DNA from: Setaria digitata
Taxonomy: Eukaryota; Nematoda; Chromadorea; Rhabditida; Setariidae
Reading direction: 5' to 3'
NCBI GenBank assembly: GCA_003640385.1
Contig: RCAB01000115.1
Location: 62,001 to 126,000 of the forward strand
Length of the DNA: 64,000 bases
Shown: positions 34,091-46,700 of the stretch, piece by piece
Layout: every line of letters begins with the position of its first letter
Position numbering within the stretch: the first letter of the stretch is position 1
Notes under the pieces: model-generated
What the model was told of the DNA's origin: nothing
What the model saw: the letters and a program-made list of their open reading frames with translations, nothing else
Database searches by the model: none
Program-made: the position numbers and the translations under genes

Positions 34091-36538
34091 TTACCGAGAA
34101 ATAAATTTATCAGCGAAGCCTTTTTTATCCAACCCACCCCTATCCATCACATCATCCAGCAATTTCATAGCCAGCTTGACACACATTATGTTAAAATGTT
34201 TTTCGAGAAAACTAAAACTTTTCTGAGCCATTTCCACATGACCATACCGAAGAGCCATTACAAATTCATAAAAATGAAAATACAAATCTCTAGATAATGA
34301 AGAATCTTTCGGTGGTATTTTCTTCCATGGTATTTTCTGTTCTATTCTCGCTTTTTCATCAAGCACCAGTGAAGACTTATCATACATAGATAATAGTAGG
34401 CGATGTCGAGCAGATATATCATCATTCTGCAAATCCATTTTCAAAATCCATTGGTAATGTAACAGTCACATCACAAGATGATCCACGTATATCTCTTTAC
34501 TATGTGCTTAACAAATAAAACAAAAAATAAATCCTTTCAATCCTAATATAAGATAAATCTGTTTCTAGGTTGATTTTTGATTCTATCTTAATACAGTAAG
34601 GGAGTAAGGGAAAATTCGAAGTTGAAAGCCTAAAAACACATAGTGATTACATCAGGATACTGCTTATCCAAGCTGATAAATTTACTTACTTTCCGGTGCA
34701 AAAGCAAAAGCACTGAAGTAATTTCACAATCCTTCAAAAGTTCTTCACCATAACCAAATCTACAGTAAGAAACAAAAAGGAATTTTATATCACTGAAATA
34801 ACAAGAAAGGTACCAAAACAATAATTCGATTAAAAAAAACTTTTTAAATATCGAAAGCTCAAATTCTAAATTTTCGAATTACTACTAAGAATTCCAAAAA
34901 AAAAAACCGCTAAAATGTATTTACTTTGGATCATTAGTGTTCTTCATATGAATCATCCACAGGTCATCGATAGTTGCAAGTGCATCTGTGTACATGTCCA
35001 ATTCAATCTGACAGGCTGCTAATTTTTGCAAAGCAGCTAAGTGACTACGGAATTCCATTTTCAAAAGTTCGGCTCCTTAACAGGGAAAAATAATTAAACG
35101 TATAGAAATGGAAACAAAGTGGAATTCTGGTAAATGATTAGACAAAATAGATGGAACACAGAAATTCACATGACAGTTAAATGGCCTTATTATTTAAATT
35201 AATAGCGTATTATCTGTTCGGATATAAATCATATTAAAACTAAACTACTTTGGAATATTGAACAGAATTTCTATTTCAAATTTCAGATAATTTTTGAATG
35301 TGATAAAGAATGGAACCTCGCAGCAAAAATGGTAACGCCAGCTGATGTTCATCAATAGTGCATAGTGTAGAGCCTAGTTCAGTGCAATGCAAGCCAGCTA
35401 GCCAAAAACCTTGATGACTAAGGATTAATTCTATTGACCGATTGTAACAATCTTGCATATAATTGAGGTGATCAGAACAGGCTAGAAATACAGTTAATTA
35501 ACTAATTGGCCATAATCAACTGTTCCAGTTAAATTGTCAGGTCAATGGACACAAACTCATTTAAACGAAACATTCCAAAACATTACACCACACTATTATG
35601 TTGCTTTTTTTTTTTTACAGTCCTCTGGAGAAAATTTATTTCTTGATCAAATTTTGTACTTTTTTTTATACAACCAAAATGAAAAATTAATAGCTCACAT
35701 TTTCTCAACTGGGATTAGTTTAAAAGCATTCCAGATCTTTTTTGTGGATAATTAATGAAAATGATAATTAATGAAAAATGAATTAGCTCAGTTTTATACT
35801 GAAAATCTTCAAGGACCAGTACTTTTCAGTTATTTTCAAAATAAAAGAGATGATAAACCAACAGATGGTTTCATTCTCTTTATTGATTTCTATCGTGCCA
35901 TTAAACTTCCGAAACAATTATGACCGTACCAAATATGTTCATTTCATAATTTCGAATTTCTGCACTTTTAAAACAACGGGCAGCCTTCAAGTAATGGTTG
36001 TATTGCATACTCCAATCACCTATTTTTTCATAAATTTTTGCCATTTGTATGTGACACATACCCGCATACTGTTCACATTCTTCATCCCTGAAATTATTTT
36101 TAGAAAAGAAACAAGAAAGCAGAAAAATACAAATATTATATCATATTTCCTTAATCCATTTCTCCTCCTCCTTTTTCTTTTTCAAATCCAACTGTTATTA
36201 AATGTAATAAGCCTTCTTAACCGAACGAATAAAATTCAAATGCAGAGACGAAACGAGATAAATCATTCTTTTTTAATAACGAGTAACGGTAATATCCCAT
36301 TTTCTAGCTCATATTAGTCTCTAATAAGTTAAATAACTTCTATGCAGGAGCGAAATGAAACAATTACATTTAAATTCAATAATTTAAGAATGCATTAGAA
36401 ATCATACTGGAAGCGTAATGCAAGGTTCTCAAGTTCTGCTAAAACTTGATGATTGTTTGGTTTCTTCAAAAACTTCTTTTTCAAGGAATCTAATGCGGAT
36501 TTGTACTCTTGCCATGGATCTCTGTAAGGTTCAACCAT
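34091..36538 (-). CDS. hap40 (F8A): HAP40/F8A, 40-kDa huntingtin-associated protein homologue
   Basis: Six exons right to left: 36538-36408, 36087-35930, 35481-35317, 35075-34925, 34759-34690, 34426-34091. All are in phase and give 336 residues; human HAP40 has 371. Family landmarks in order: SLKKKFLKKPN near the N-terminus (human has KLKKRFLRKPN), an all-helical TPR-like middle with SHLAALQKLAACQIELD and YTDALATI, then ELLKDCEITSVLLLLH (human DVLVRCEVSRVLLLL). A C-terminal helix pair around LYFHFYEFVMALRYGHVE matches the human ELFLLLQSLVMATHEKD region. HAP40 is an obligate, stabilising partner of huntingtin and is linked to Rab5 and early endosomes. The initiator ATG is 22 bases after an acceptor at 36560, typical of a trans-spliced start. 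The gene lies about 350 bases downstream of MED22 on the same strand. No membrane segment or signal peptide is present. Confidence 0.88.
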
Positions 36539-36559
36539 AACAGACAGCTCACCACTAAA

Positions 36560-36563
36560 ACTG
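36560..36563 (-). promoter_or_regulatory. Probable trans-splice acceptor of HAP40
   Basis: On the minus strand a TTATTTTCAG acceptor lies just before the HAP40 initiator exon, with no coding exon of this protein upstream. This fits addition of a spliced leader to a downstream operon gene. Confidence 0.5.
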
Positions 36564-36912
36564 AAAATAACGGAAATAAATACCCCCGTAAACACGTGAC
36601 TGGAAAACTTTAAGCAATCTGAGAAAATTTGAACACTACTCCATTTTAACATGAAGCAGCACGGCATCCCAGCAACAGAACCAACCATGAACAAACTTCT
36701 ACATTTCCAAATGAAGCGAATAAAATTTTTGAAACTAGACGACAAAAATTCCAGTCCTTCACTTCCAACTTGAAAAGACATCTTTTCAAATAGAAAAATA
36801 TATTGTGAACCTGATCCTTCGGTGTTATCAGGAATTAAATAATGTGAGATCAATGCTTGTTTTAATTTTTATTGACGTATATACATATTTAAACAGAAAA
36901 TAAACAATGAAA

Positions 36913-38570
36913 TCAATGTCTAACTGAAAAATGATCCATCAACTCCCTATCAATATCTGTTATCATTGACGCTATATCTAAACGCATTGCATCATACCGT
37001 AATATACAGTCGTCCATATTTCTTTCAGCTCGATCTTCAGCACTGCAAATAAAAGCAAATGATTTAAAACCACATAAAAATGGATGGAAAACGTTAATTT
37101 TCTAGAACTTACACAAATTGTAGTACGAAGAAATTAAAGTATGTAAATAAAATATAGAGAACACTCACTATCCATTCCATGATTATGACAAGTAATGCTA
37201 GTATTAGTTAATGATTCTAGCTACGATTTTAATAAAATATGTTTTTTTTTTTTTTTTTTTCTAGATAAATTTATAATTATAACAAGGAATAAGTCGAGGA
37301 GAAGCTATCGATAACACCGTTATCCCATATTGTAAGATAGCAGTTTAACCCTCAAATCTGATATTTCAATAGATTCTTTTGACACTCAAATCAAAATAGA
37401 CGACTAAATTTGACTGAAAATCAAACTGATTTTCGAATATTTACTTCTATATTGCAAAACCCTCCTCCCCCGGAAAAAGAAAAACCAATAAAACAAAATC
37501 AAAATTGAAAGCATACTTTTGGATGGCATAACTCAAAAAATTGAAGTCATGCAAAATCAAAAATTCTTTCAGATCATGCGTCAACTTCAATAACTCGTCT
37601 GCAGCTCGTATCTGAAAATCCGTTTTACAAACTTTAATCATTCCATTCATTTATCTGACAATCTGATGCTTAGAAGACCACTTTCTAACCTGCCAATAAT
37701 TCTTTCTCGTTAAGTAGCTTATGATAAAAATCTACTACCAAGAAAGCTGCCAGAGTTTTATAACACTGAATGACCAAAATAAGCAATACAGCGAATAAAC
37801 TTTTGCAATACAAAGCAAATGAAGAACATCGGCCTAATTGAGAATTCACAGAAATTTCAATTCGTATATTGGAAAGGTTAACTACTGTAAGGGACCAAAT
37901 GGTAATGGCATATAAAAAGGAGGGGACCAAATGGCATATAAAATAAAATGAATAATTGAACTTGCATGACCCTATCAGCATGTTTACCCCATTCAATTTT
38001 CCGAAACATTGTAAATTCAAAAATTTCACCGCACCATTAAAGCAGCTCTCGCAGCAGTTTCGTTTCTCATCGTATAATAATCGCTCATACGGCCCACTGG
38101 ATTTTTATGTGCTGCATCGTCAATATTGATCTGAAAGCGGTTTTCAATGCACAAAACTCGAAAGTGTTGAATAATCGTTGAAATCCCTCTTTCAAGTATG
38201 ATGTAACTCATCGCCTGGTGGCGACCTGATACTACATAACTGCATAACCCACAGTCACGAGACTCAACCTTCAAGTCACTGTACTGAATCAACTTTTTGG
38301 TTTTTCTGTTAACAACAGATAATAAGGGACAACAGATAATGAATTGCCTTACAAACTATGCTAATAATTTTGAATGTTTAAAATACATTAAAAGGCTCGC
38401 TGAGTGAAAATAAATACGACAACCTTTGCAACTGAAATAATATTAATGAAATTATCGTTCAGCGACTTGATGTTATCCTTTAACCTCCGCTTATATTCCT
38501 GTACAATAAGTGCCTTCGTTGCTATATTTCTACCGTTCTTTCTCACTGCAGCTGCTGATACTTGCGCCAT
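36913..38570 (-). CDS. mdt-22: Mediator complex subunit 22 (MED22)
   Basis: Four exons right to left: 38570-38424, 38130-38035, 37611-37517, 37042-36913. They give 155 residues; human isoforms have about 140-200. Family landmarks: EYKRRLKDNIKSLNDNF in exon 1 (human YNKRLKDDIKSIMDNF), ARAALMIRAADELLKLTHDL in exons 2-3, and KEFLILHDFNFLSYAI (human KQFLILNDFPSVNEAI). The last exon forms a predicted helix around DAMRLDIASMITDIDREL. MED22 is a small helical subunit of the Mediator head that pairs with MED11 and contacts RNA polymerase II machinery in the nucleus. The start Met precedes the first conserved helix by about 25 residues. MED22 reads away from the divergent mitochondrial carrier gene and towards HAP40. 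Confidence 0.92.
37236..37261. repeat. Poly-T tract in MED22 intron
   Basis: A run of about 20 T lies in the last MED22 intron. It is simple sequence with no other feature. Confidence 0.85.
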
Positions 38571-40280
38571 TCCTTCATTTCAAATTAAAGTTAAAACCAT
38601 GAAATCAATTACCATTATATGCATGTGGTAGTACTAGAAACTAAATCTCTTCTCCCGCTATCACTGCAAAACCGAAATCTCAAAGATTCTCTAAGCAAAT
38701 TTTACACGTCAAGACTTCCACACAACCTGTACGTTGGAAGTGGAACCTGCAAGCCACAAGCCACCTTCACCTCTCGAGCCACACACTTCGACATATTTCC
38801 ATGTACAGGGGCACCCTTCCACCACTACACCGCTACACACCTCTTCCTAAACGCTCCTAAAGCGATACTCTCTATACTTTTGCATAGGCGTCTGCCACCT
38901 CATTGCATTCTTCCTATTCGATTGCGTTCCCGGCTATTGCTTATTGCACTCGGTGACACTTCCGCAAGTTACGTCTCATGAATTAAATTTTATGATAGTT
39001 TGTTTTCGGGATGCATGAACCGTTTAGCAGCCGTAATCGTTTGGTGGTGCAGTCTGATGACTTTAAAGAAGGCTTTTAGATACCTTTATTTGCTTTTCCA
39101 GTCTTTGTTTTCTGCATTTGAGTTATCATTTAAATGACTTCTCAGTATTGTTTGAACAAGTATTCAGCACTACTTCCCTCTCCTTCACTCTTCCCAGTAA
39201 CTGTTATTTTCTGTTCTTTTATATTTACAATTGTGAGTTAATTTATAACTATAGAATTTCAGTTATTTCCATAATGATGAATTGGACGAATTGATATCGA
39301 GTAAGAAGTACTGGTCGAAGTTGACAATGGCTAGGATACTTCCGATTCGCAACTACGAAAGGACTTCGTCATGAGTGCTGACTCTATGCAACATGTCACG
39401 AAATTGCAAAGTTGTCATTATTCCTTTTTCCTATTGTTTAGAATCTTTATTAGGTTAACATACTGCTTTCTTTCCCTTTTTCGTAGACTGAGACTCTAAA
39501 ATCCAAATTATTTGACTCAATGTAACGCGTAAAGTGGTTATTTCCTATCTGCAAGTTATGGCACCTTATATGGAGGCATCTACGGATATATGCAACGTTG
39601 TGTAGCTTGTTGTATTATCATACTTATTGGCTTCTATTACTTATGACATCTACGCAATTTGCACGTGTTTTTGTGTAGGATGTGATAGCTTTGAAGTAAC
39701 GTACACCTGCAAATGTGGAGGTTAACGATTTTGCATAACGTTTGAACAGTTATATGAGTTAATAACATTAACTTCTAGAAATATACTAGAAAGTTTGTTA
39801 ATATTTTGATTGTGGTAGTTGTTCCTCATCTGTTTATTGAACCTTCGAAGAGTATATTCAAAATAAGAATACACAGAAATTATTTCAGAAAATTTGTTTC
39901 GCTTATCAGAAGCCGTTGTCCCTACACATGCCACTCCGATAGAAATTTCAGCGCCACTTGTGAATAAGGTCTAGATACTAATTTTATCTTTATTTATTTA
40001 TTTTTGAAATTATGTCTTTTAGGGTAATAATTTTTTCCTAGCATCTGAAGTTTAGATAGTATTGAGTTGATTAAATAGTATGTTAGAAATTATTGTAATT
40101 AGTATTGAAATCAGTAGTTGCGGAGTAGTTAATAGTAAATCATTTTCTACAGTCAGTGTATTGGTAATGTTGGATTTCTGTGCCACTTTCTATTTCGAGA
40201 TTGTAATAGATTTTGTAAATTTCCTACAAATATATTCACTTAGGAGTGCTTAAATCTCCATCCCTATAATAGCACTGCAG
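38571..40280. promoter_or_regulatory. Divergent intergenic region between MED22 and the carrier
   Basis: About 1.7 kb between two genes transcribed in opposite directions, so it should carry promoters for both. The segment 38640-38960 is C-rich compared with its surroundings and has a long open frame that resembles nothing known. No TATA element or known operator was identified with confidence. Confidence 0.5.
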
Positions 40281-40307
40281 GGTCAAGCGTTGACGTCCCG
40301 TTCGGAT

Positions 40308-43017
40308 ATGCATGATATTTCTGAAGAGAAAGAGAAGAGGTTACGAGAGTTATATGAACGGCTAGACTTGAATGAGGATGGCACTATTGACATTCGAGAT
40401 TTGACAAATGCGCTTAAACAGAGCGCCCCGCATATACCAAGTGGTGTTATACCTGTAGGTTTTTCGTTCTTCAATCCCATGGCTATTACGATTTCTTATA
40501 TGAATAAGATGTAAGACGGTATTTATGTCAAATATTTTTCTGTTTAAAAATGTATTTAATTGGTTGTTTTAAATTTTCAGGAGTTGTTTGCACAGATTGA
40601 CCATTTAAATGATGATGTAATCACATTTGCGGAGTTTCTACAATATGCTGTTGAACACGAAAAAAAATTGGAAATCATATTTCGAGATTTAGATAAAAAT
40701 AAAGACGGTCAGTTTTTCCTTTCCTTCTTATTCTGCTTTTTCTAAAAACTTTAGCATTTTAATCGGATTATTTGGAATTACCTCTTTTTCTACGTATTTT
40801 TCAGAAAAAGGGATTTTCTTCTTTATAGGTTATGTTGGTGTTCATGAAATCAAAAAATATTGTGATGATCTTGGTCTTCCAATAACTGATGCAAAAGCAC
40901 AAGGAATTGTTGAATGGTTGTCCATGTTTTTTCTTTTTCTTTTTTTTCTTTTTTTTTTTTTTTTTTTGCTGTAGTAAGAGAGCTGATGACATATTGGCGT
41001 TGAAGATCGTTGATTTTTTCAACTTTAAAAAATGATAGAGAAATACTGAGTTAATTCGGAAGTTTTTATGGGAGAATTCTTTAACTTTGCTTAGCTTTAC
41101 TAGCATCCTGACTTTAACTGTTTGGAAGATCAAAGTAACCAAATATGTTCGCAAAATAATTTTTTTTTTTTTTTAGTATTAGCATTGAACTAACGCCATC
41201 TTGTAAAACTAAATAAATCTAAATGTGTCTTGAATTTAAAAGAATTTCTTTTCAAGGATGGCACGGACAGGCTCGGCTTCTGTAAATTTCTCTGAATTCA
41301 AAGATTTTATGTTATTGTATCCACGATCAAAACCAATGGAAATTGCCAAATTTTGGAAGCATAACTTGGTTAGCGTAAAATTAGTTATGTAGTAGGTCCT
41401 TTTTTAATCTAGTCAGTGAGTGGAAATTAGACTAAGTTTAGGAAAAGGGAAATTTTATTACAATGATTTGTCATTCTGTATTAATTTCTTTTACTTCATT
41501 TTCGCCTTAGGTAATTGATATTGGTGAAGACAGCCAAATTCCAGAAGATTTTTCACAGCAAGAAATCGCTTCTGGATTTTGGTGGAAGCATTTAGTCGCT
41601 GGTGGTATTGCAGGATGCATGAGTCGAACATGTACAGCACCGTTAGATCGAGTGAAAATTTATCTTCAGGTAAAACTTTTTGCACTATTTGCGTCATATG
41701 TTAAAACAACATTGGAATATATTATTGCCATCTTTTTGTGACCTCACTGATTTAGGTTCATGCAACTCTACTAAACCGTTTGCGATTCCCAAAAGCAGTA
41801 AAATTTTTGTACGAAGAAGGTGGATTGAAGTCTTTCTGGCGTGGAAATGGCGTTAATGTTGCGAAAATTGCTCCCGAATCAGCTATCAAATTTCTTTCTT
41901 ATGATCTTGTATGTATTTTCTCTTATCAATATTCTTACAGTTTTCATTAAATGACCTCTTTTTGTTTTGTCATATGAAAATTTTCTAGGTTAAGCAACTA
42001 ATCGTAAGGCGAAGAGGGGAAGGTCACAAGCTTCAGATTTATGAGCGACTTGTAGCCGGTTCTGCTGCTGGTTTGATATCCCAGACAATCATTTATCCAA
42101 TGGAAGTATGTCTTTTTTATTTTCTTTTTGCTCACATTCATTACAGTCTTATGATTTGTATGCTTTCCGAAGTTTCTTACAAAGAACTGTAATAAATTTC
42201 TTTATGCTAAATTTGCAGATTTTTGGATTTTTAGGTTTTAAAAACACGCTTGGCGTTGAGACATAGCGGTCAGTTAGACAAAGGTTTATTCCATTTTGCG
42301 GTCAAAATGTACAGAACTGAAGGCTTTCTTTGTTTTTACAAGGTAAATAGTCAGTCATTTGTTACAAGCCGGCTTGGGTTAGGATAAATTTTTTTTATTT
42401 GATCGTATTTTATTTATTTTTAGGGGATTACTCCTAATCTTATCGGCATTATTCCATATGCGGGTATTGATTTGGCGATTTATGAAACGCTAAAAAGTTA
42501 TTATCTAAATAATTATAAAGTACATCCAGTTGGTGATATCGTTGCTCTTCCTGTATGCGGTGCCTGCAGCTCTATCTGTGGAATGTTAGCTAGTTATCCG
42601 TTTGCTCTCATCAGGACACGATTGCAAGCCCTGCGTATACTTTATTTCATTTGTATATGTATTCTCTTTTTTTTTTTTTCAGTCAATTATAACTCTGGAA
42701 GCGTATGATTTTTTAATTTCAAGCTTCCTTGTTAAGTGAGCAGCGAAAACATGTAATACAAACACAACAGTCTTGCTTGTATCTTTTTTCAAACATGGAC
42801 TGGTAATATTGGCGCTATTTACATTTCAGCAGTATCAGGCAGTTTAACTCAACCAGATACGATGAGTGGACAAATACACCACATTTGGAAGAGTGATGGG
42901 CTATATGGTTTTTACCGAGGGCTTACTGCGAATTTGATGAAAGCTGTACCAGCAGTAGCTATAAGTTATTATGTTTATGAACATATTCGCACATGGCTTG
43001 GCGCCCCAATGATCTGA
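40308..43017 (+). CDS. SLC25A24-like: Ca2+-dependent mitochondrial ATP-Mg/Pi carrier (SCaMC/SLC25A24 type)
   Basis: Ten exons: 40308-40454, 40581-40707, 40829-40916, 41257-41368, 41511-41669, 41756-41908, 41989-42105, 42235-42342, 42424-42634, 42830-43017. They give 469 residues, close to human SLC25A24 (477). The N-terminal half has four EF-hand units. The first ([12 protein letters not shown]) and third (DKNKDGYVGVHE) look Ca2+-competent; the second ([12 protein letters not shown]) and fourth ([12 protein letters not shown]) are altered at loop positions. The C-terminal half has three mitochondrial-carrier repeats, with signatures PLDRVK and PMEVLKTR and a variant third, PFALIRTR, lacking the acidic residue. 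Proteins of this family sit in the inner mitochondrial membrane and exchange ATP-Mg for phosphate when cytosolic Ca2+ rises. The ATG at 40308 follows an acceptor at 40280 and is the first in frame. NELF-E follows about 700 bases downstream on the same strand. Confidence 0.97.
40919..40969. repeat. Pyrimidine-rich tract in carrier intron
   Basis: C/T-only sequence with long T runs immediately after the third carrier exon. It is low-complexity and prone to length error. Confidence 0.85.
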
Positions 43018-43723
43018 ATATATGTTTCGTTTATACTCTTACCTCTTTTTTTACCAATTTTTGATATTTAGGTTGATGAGGAATTAATATTTATGTATTT
43101 TTATTGTCAAGTTGTAAAAACGGTTCACAACATATTCATACGTCCTCTTTTTTCTCATGACATTCTACTGCTGTTTCCTTTACTTTTTTTTTTATTTTTT
43201 TTCTTCGATATTGGATATTTAGCTTGATCTGTATAGTGCTGAGTTATCGTGTAACGCCATTCCACTTATTTTCATAAATTTTATTCAGTCATCTACTGTT
43301 CATGAATGCTAAGTTTGCTAATAATGGTAAGAGTAAGAAACACTGTATTGCATTTTATACTCATCATCAATCCCACATTATTGAAATAGTTTAGTAAATT
43401 ATCCATTGAGTGTTCCATTTGTTCACTGACATTCATTTACGTGTATTCGTTCTCTTGTTTTACGTGAAGTAGGAGTACGTTATTGTTGAGGTATTTTTAT
43501 TTAATATATGTCATTTTTTTCTGTGCTGTTGTTCGCCTACGCTATAAAGGTTCTGTTCAAGTGGCATGTAATTCCATTAATTTGAAGTATTTGATTTTCA
43601 TACTACTTGGATTCTTCCTAACTTACGGCACGAAACTTTCAATTGTGATACAGGGGAGAAAATGGTTTAGTAGGTGTAAGTTATAGATTAGATATCTCTT
43701 TTGTTTACCTTTAATAATTTCAG
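43018..43723 (+). other. Spacer between carrier and NELF-E
   Basis: About 700 bases containing the carrier 3' UTR. It ends in a TTTCAG acceptor (43718-43723) directly abutting the NELF-E initiator. No independent promoter element is apparent, so operon transcription with trans-splicing is possible. Confidence 0.5.
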
Positions 43724-46700
43724 ATGAAAAGTGTGCGGGATACAGGTTTGGTGTTTCCAAGTACGCTGAGTAATGATGAGAAACGTTTGAAAGAAGCATT
43801 TGAGAAATTGCGAGCTATTGTAGGTTTTTATTCATATGGTTGGTTAATTCCAAAGGCTAGAGTTTTTATGTTGGTTAAACTAGTAAGGATAATGATAAAT
43901 ATGATTCCTTTAGTGACTGCGTTGTATTGTTAAAGTAAACTTTGTGATCTGCAGACGAAATACTGAACTTATTTTGATACAGTGGAGTGTGGGTTAGCTC
44001 ATCCTTGAAATAGCTAGAAAGATCTTGTTAGGTCATTCAGGAAATTCGGGTATATGTGGTTATTTGACTTGATATTATTATTATTACCAACAAAAAACTA
44101 TCTCGATCAATAAAGTAATAATTTGTAGCGGAAAGCGATAGCAGCAACAAACAAAGTAAATGTCACTACAACAGTTGGTGACAGTCATAAAGCTGGACGC
44201 AAAACTAGCAAAAGACGTATGGAGTTTTTTTTGTGGTCATAGATCTAATCAGGAGATTTTACTTCTTTTGTGCGACTAGTGGAATAAAATCTGGTCAAAG
44301 ATTGATCCGAAAAATAGTTGTCAAAATATTAAACTGATGCATTAAGCTGTAAATATTTTGTTTGGTCTCCTATATGTCTGCAAATATAATTTTTTTATTT
44401 TTTCATTTCAGATATGCAACAAGCGGAAGAAGCTACAGAAGAAGTGAAGCGTAAAGTCTTGACTGGCGCTGTCAGTTTCAAAAAAGTTGATGAAAAAAAG
44501 GATTCATTCAAAAGATCAAGTTTAGTTGGTAGACGTCGAGTAAGTTTTTGATGGCGATTACGTCAAATAATCGTACTACTTTTGTAGATATCACTGTTAC
44601 AGTTACTCGTTAGTCGACGAATGGATAAATTTTTTTTTTTCTTTAGGAGAGTAGCGAAACAAAATCTGACAGTGATACGTTATACGGTAGGTTGTGATTG
44701 ACATTGTTTGATCCCACTATTTACTGTTTCTTTTAGTGCTATATTCCATAACTTTACTGCATGATTTTATCTTATTTCAAGGCATAATTAAGCTTGTTGC
44801 AAGTTAATGCATGCAGTAGCATTGCGTAGCATATCTGATTTATGGCCACTGCTGAAATTTTAGTCTAAATGTTTTAATATTAATATAAAAGTCAATTTGT
44901 TCTTTACTTATAATAAGTTAGTTTTTTATCTATAATGCAGTCTGTAAAATAACAGCTCATCTATCGGTGTATATGAACTTGTGAATAAGCTGGAGTTGTT
45001 TCTACTAGTCATATTTTCAACTCTTGAAGCTAGTGGAAGCATCGATTTTTATGTGCGTTTAGAAATTTCGAATTGCGTCTTGATTTCTTCTTGAAAGTAC
45101 GTGGATGATATTAATTGATTCACTTTTTAAATATAACTTGTATACATGTGCAACTGTTTTATATTTTTTTTTTTTATTGCAGATAAATAACAGTAACACG
45201 GAATCATTATCACCGAACGTCGATGATGGTTTTGATGTTTACAAACCAATTTCGATGGATGATCGTTCTGGAATAGTAAAAAGAATAGGCGAGTCATCAG
45301 ACAGTTTTGACACTTACAAACAGGCTAATAACGATTTTATTGCTTATAACAATATAACAGCAAATGTTTCTGGCACGCATAAGTCAAGTTCGAGTTCCAT
45401 GTCGCAGAAAATGTCAGCTGGATGGACTTTTTCGGAGGGTTTTAGTAATTCTAAATCTCCTGCATCAAAAAGTTTTGATGCTTATAAGACCATAGAAGAG
45501 GCATCCATGTTTGACAATTACAAACCGATTGGTATTGGTGACAGTGGTGATTTCGATGCTAACACACCATCCTCTTCTTTTGATACCTACAAACCTGCTA
45601 TCAGAGATGATGGCTTTGATAATTACAAACCAGGATCAATTCAATCTTTTTCTTTTGACAGTGGTAGTGGTTCATCGCCATTTGGTGGCTTTGAGCAACC
45701 GAAGCCGTGTAGAGTAAGTATTATGATGTTTTTTGTGTTTTATTTTTATTTATTTGTTTTTGTCAAGTGAATCTTTGTTTTATACTTTGAAAACAGATCT
45801 AAGTTTCAAATATATCGAATCTCGCCCTATATTTTGGGAAAAATTTGTTCAGTCACTTTTATGAAAAAAAAAAAGAGGTCAGAAGAAGCACGTGTTTTAA
45901 TTCAAAAGCTGCAATGTTCCTTCTCTTTTTAGGGCCCTTGTTTATATATTCGTGGATATGATTTGGTAGCAGATTCACTGCGAAATGTGTTCGGTAAATA
46001 CGGTGTTATCAACAGGATTTTTGTGGAGGAGCGTCAAAAGTTTGTTTTTAATTATTATTGTCTTTAAGGATAAATAAATAAATTTGTCACTCTGAATACG
46101 AGTTTGGGCTGAATCTTTTTTTTTTTCCTTTTTTTTCAGATTAAATATGACAAGTTTTCAGAAGTGCATTCATTACATATGCCACAACGGAGGAAGCAGA
46201 AGTTGCAATAAAAGAAGTGAGTACATACTGTAGTTATAGTATGTGATTCAGTAATTGTAGTTCTTGAATATATGAATATTAGCAAACAATAATTTTGTGA
46301 AATGTTAAACATAGTCTTTAAAAACTAGTTAGTTTACTACTTTGAACATTTTTTGAAGCTTAAATTAATCTTTTTGTACTCTTTAAAATGTTTGTTTGAG
46401 TAATTTGTTTTTGTTATTAAGAATGGATTTTTGAAGGTGCTTCTTTTCCTTTTTTTTTTTTTTTTCTCCATTTTAAGTCAATTTTCTGCAGGAAATTTGG
46501 ATTTTTTTTTTTGAGATGGATGGAAATATGGTTAATGGAATCACACTACGTGTTTCATTTGCACGTCGTCAAAATCAGTGTAGTGATTCTGGACGTCTTC
46601 GAAGTAGCAAATCATTCGACAAGAGTAATGGTGGCGATGAAAGAGTCAGTCGCGATCGTAGTAATCGTTCACGAGGTGAAAGGGTTGGTCGCTTTCGGGG

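Noticed and set aside
36539..36853. N-terminal extension of HAP40 in the same frame
   Set aside because: It runs through a good acceptor at 36560 and adds sequence unlike HAP40; the ATG at 36538 fits the family start.
38619..38981. 120-codon open frame in the MED22/carrier divergent region
   Set aside because: It begins at a non-ATG codon, has no domain or splice partner, and arises from C-rich sequence likely to be promoter-proximal.
40801..41154. Minus-strand open frame with a lysine run
   Set aside because: It is the reverse complement of the pyrimidine tract in a carrier intron.
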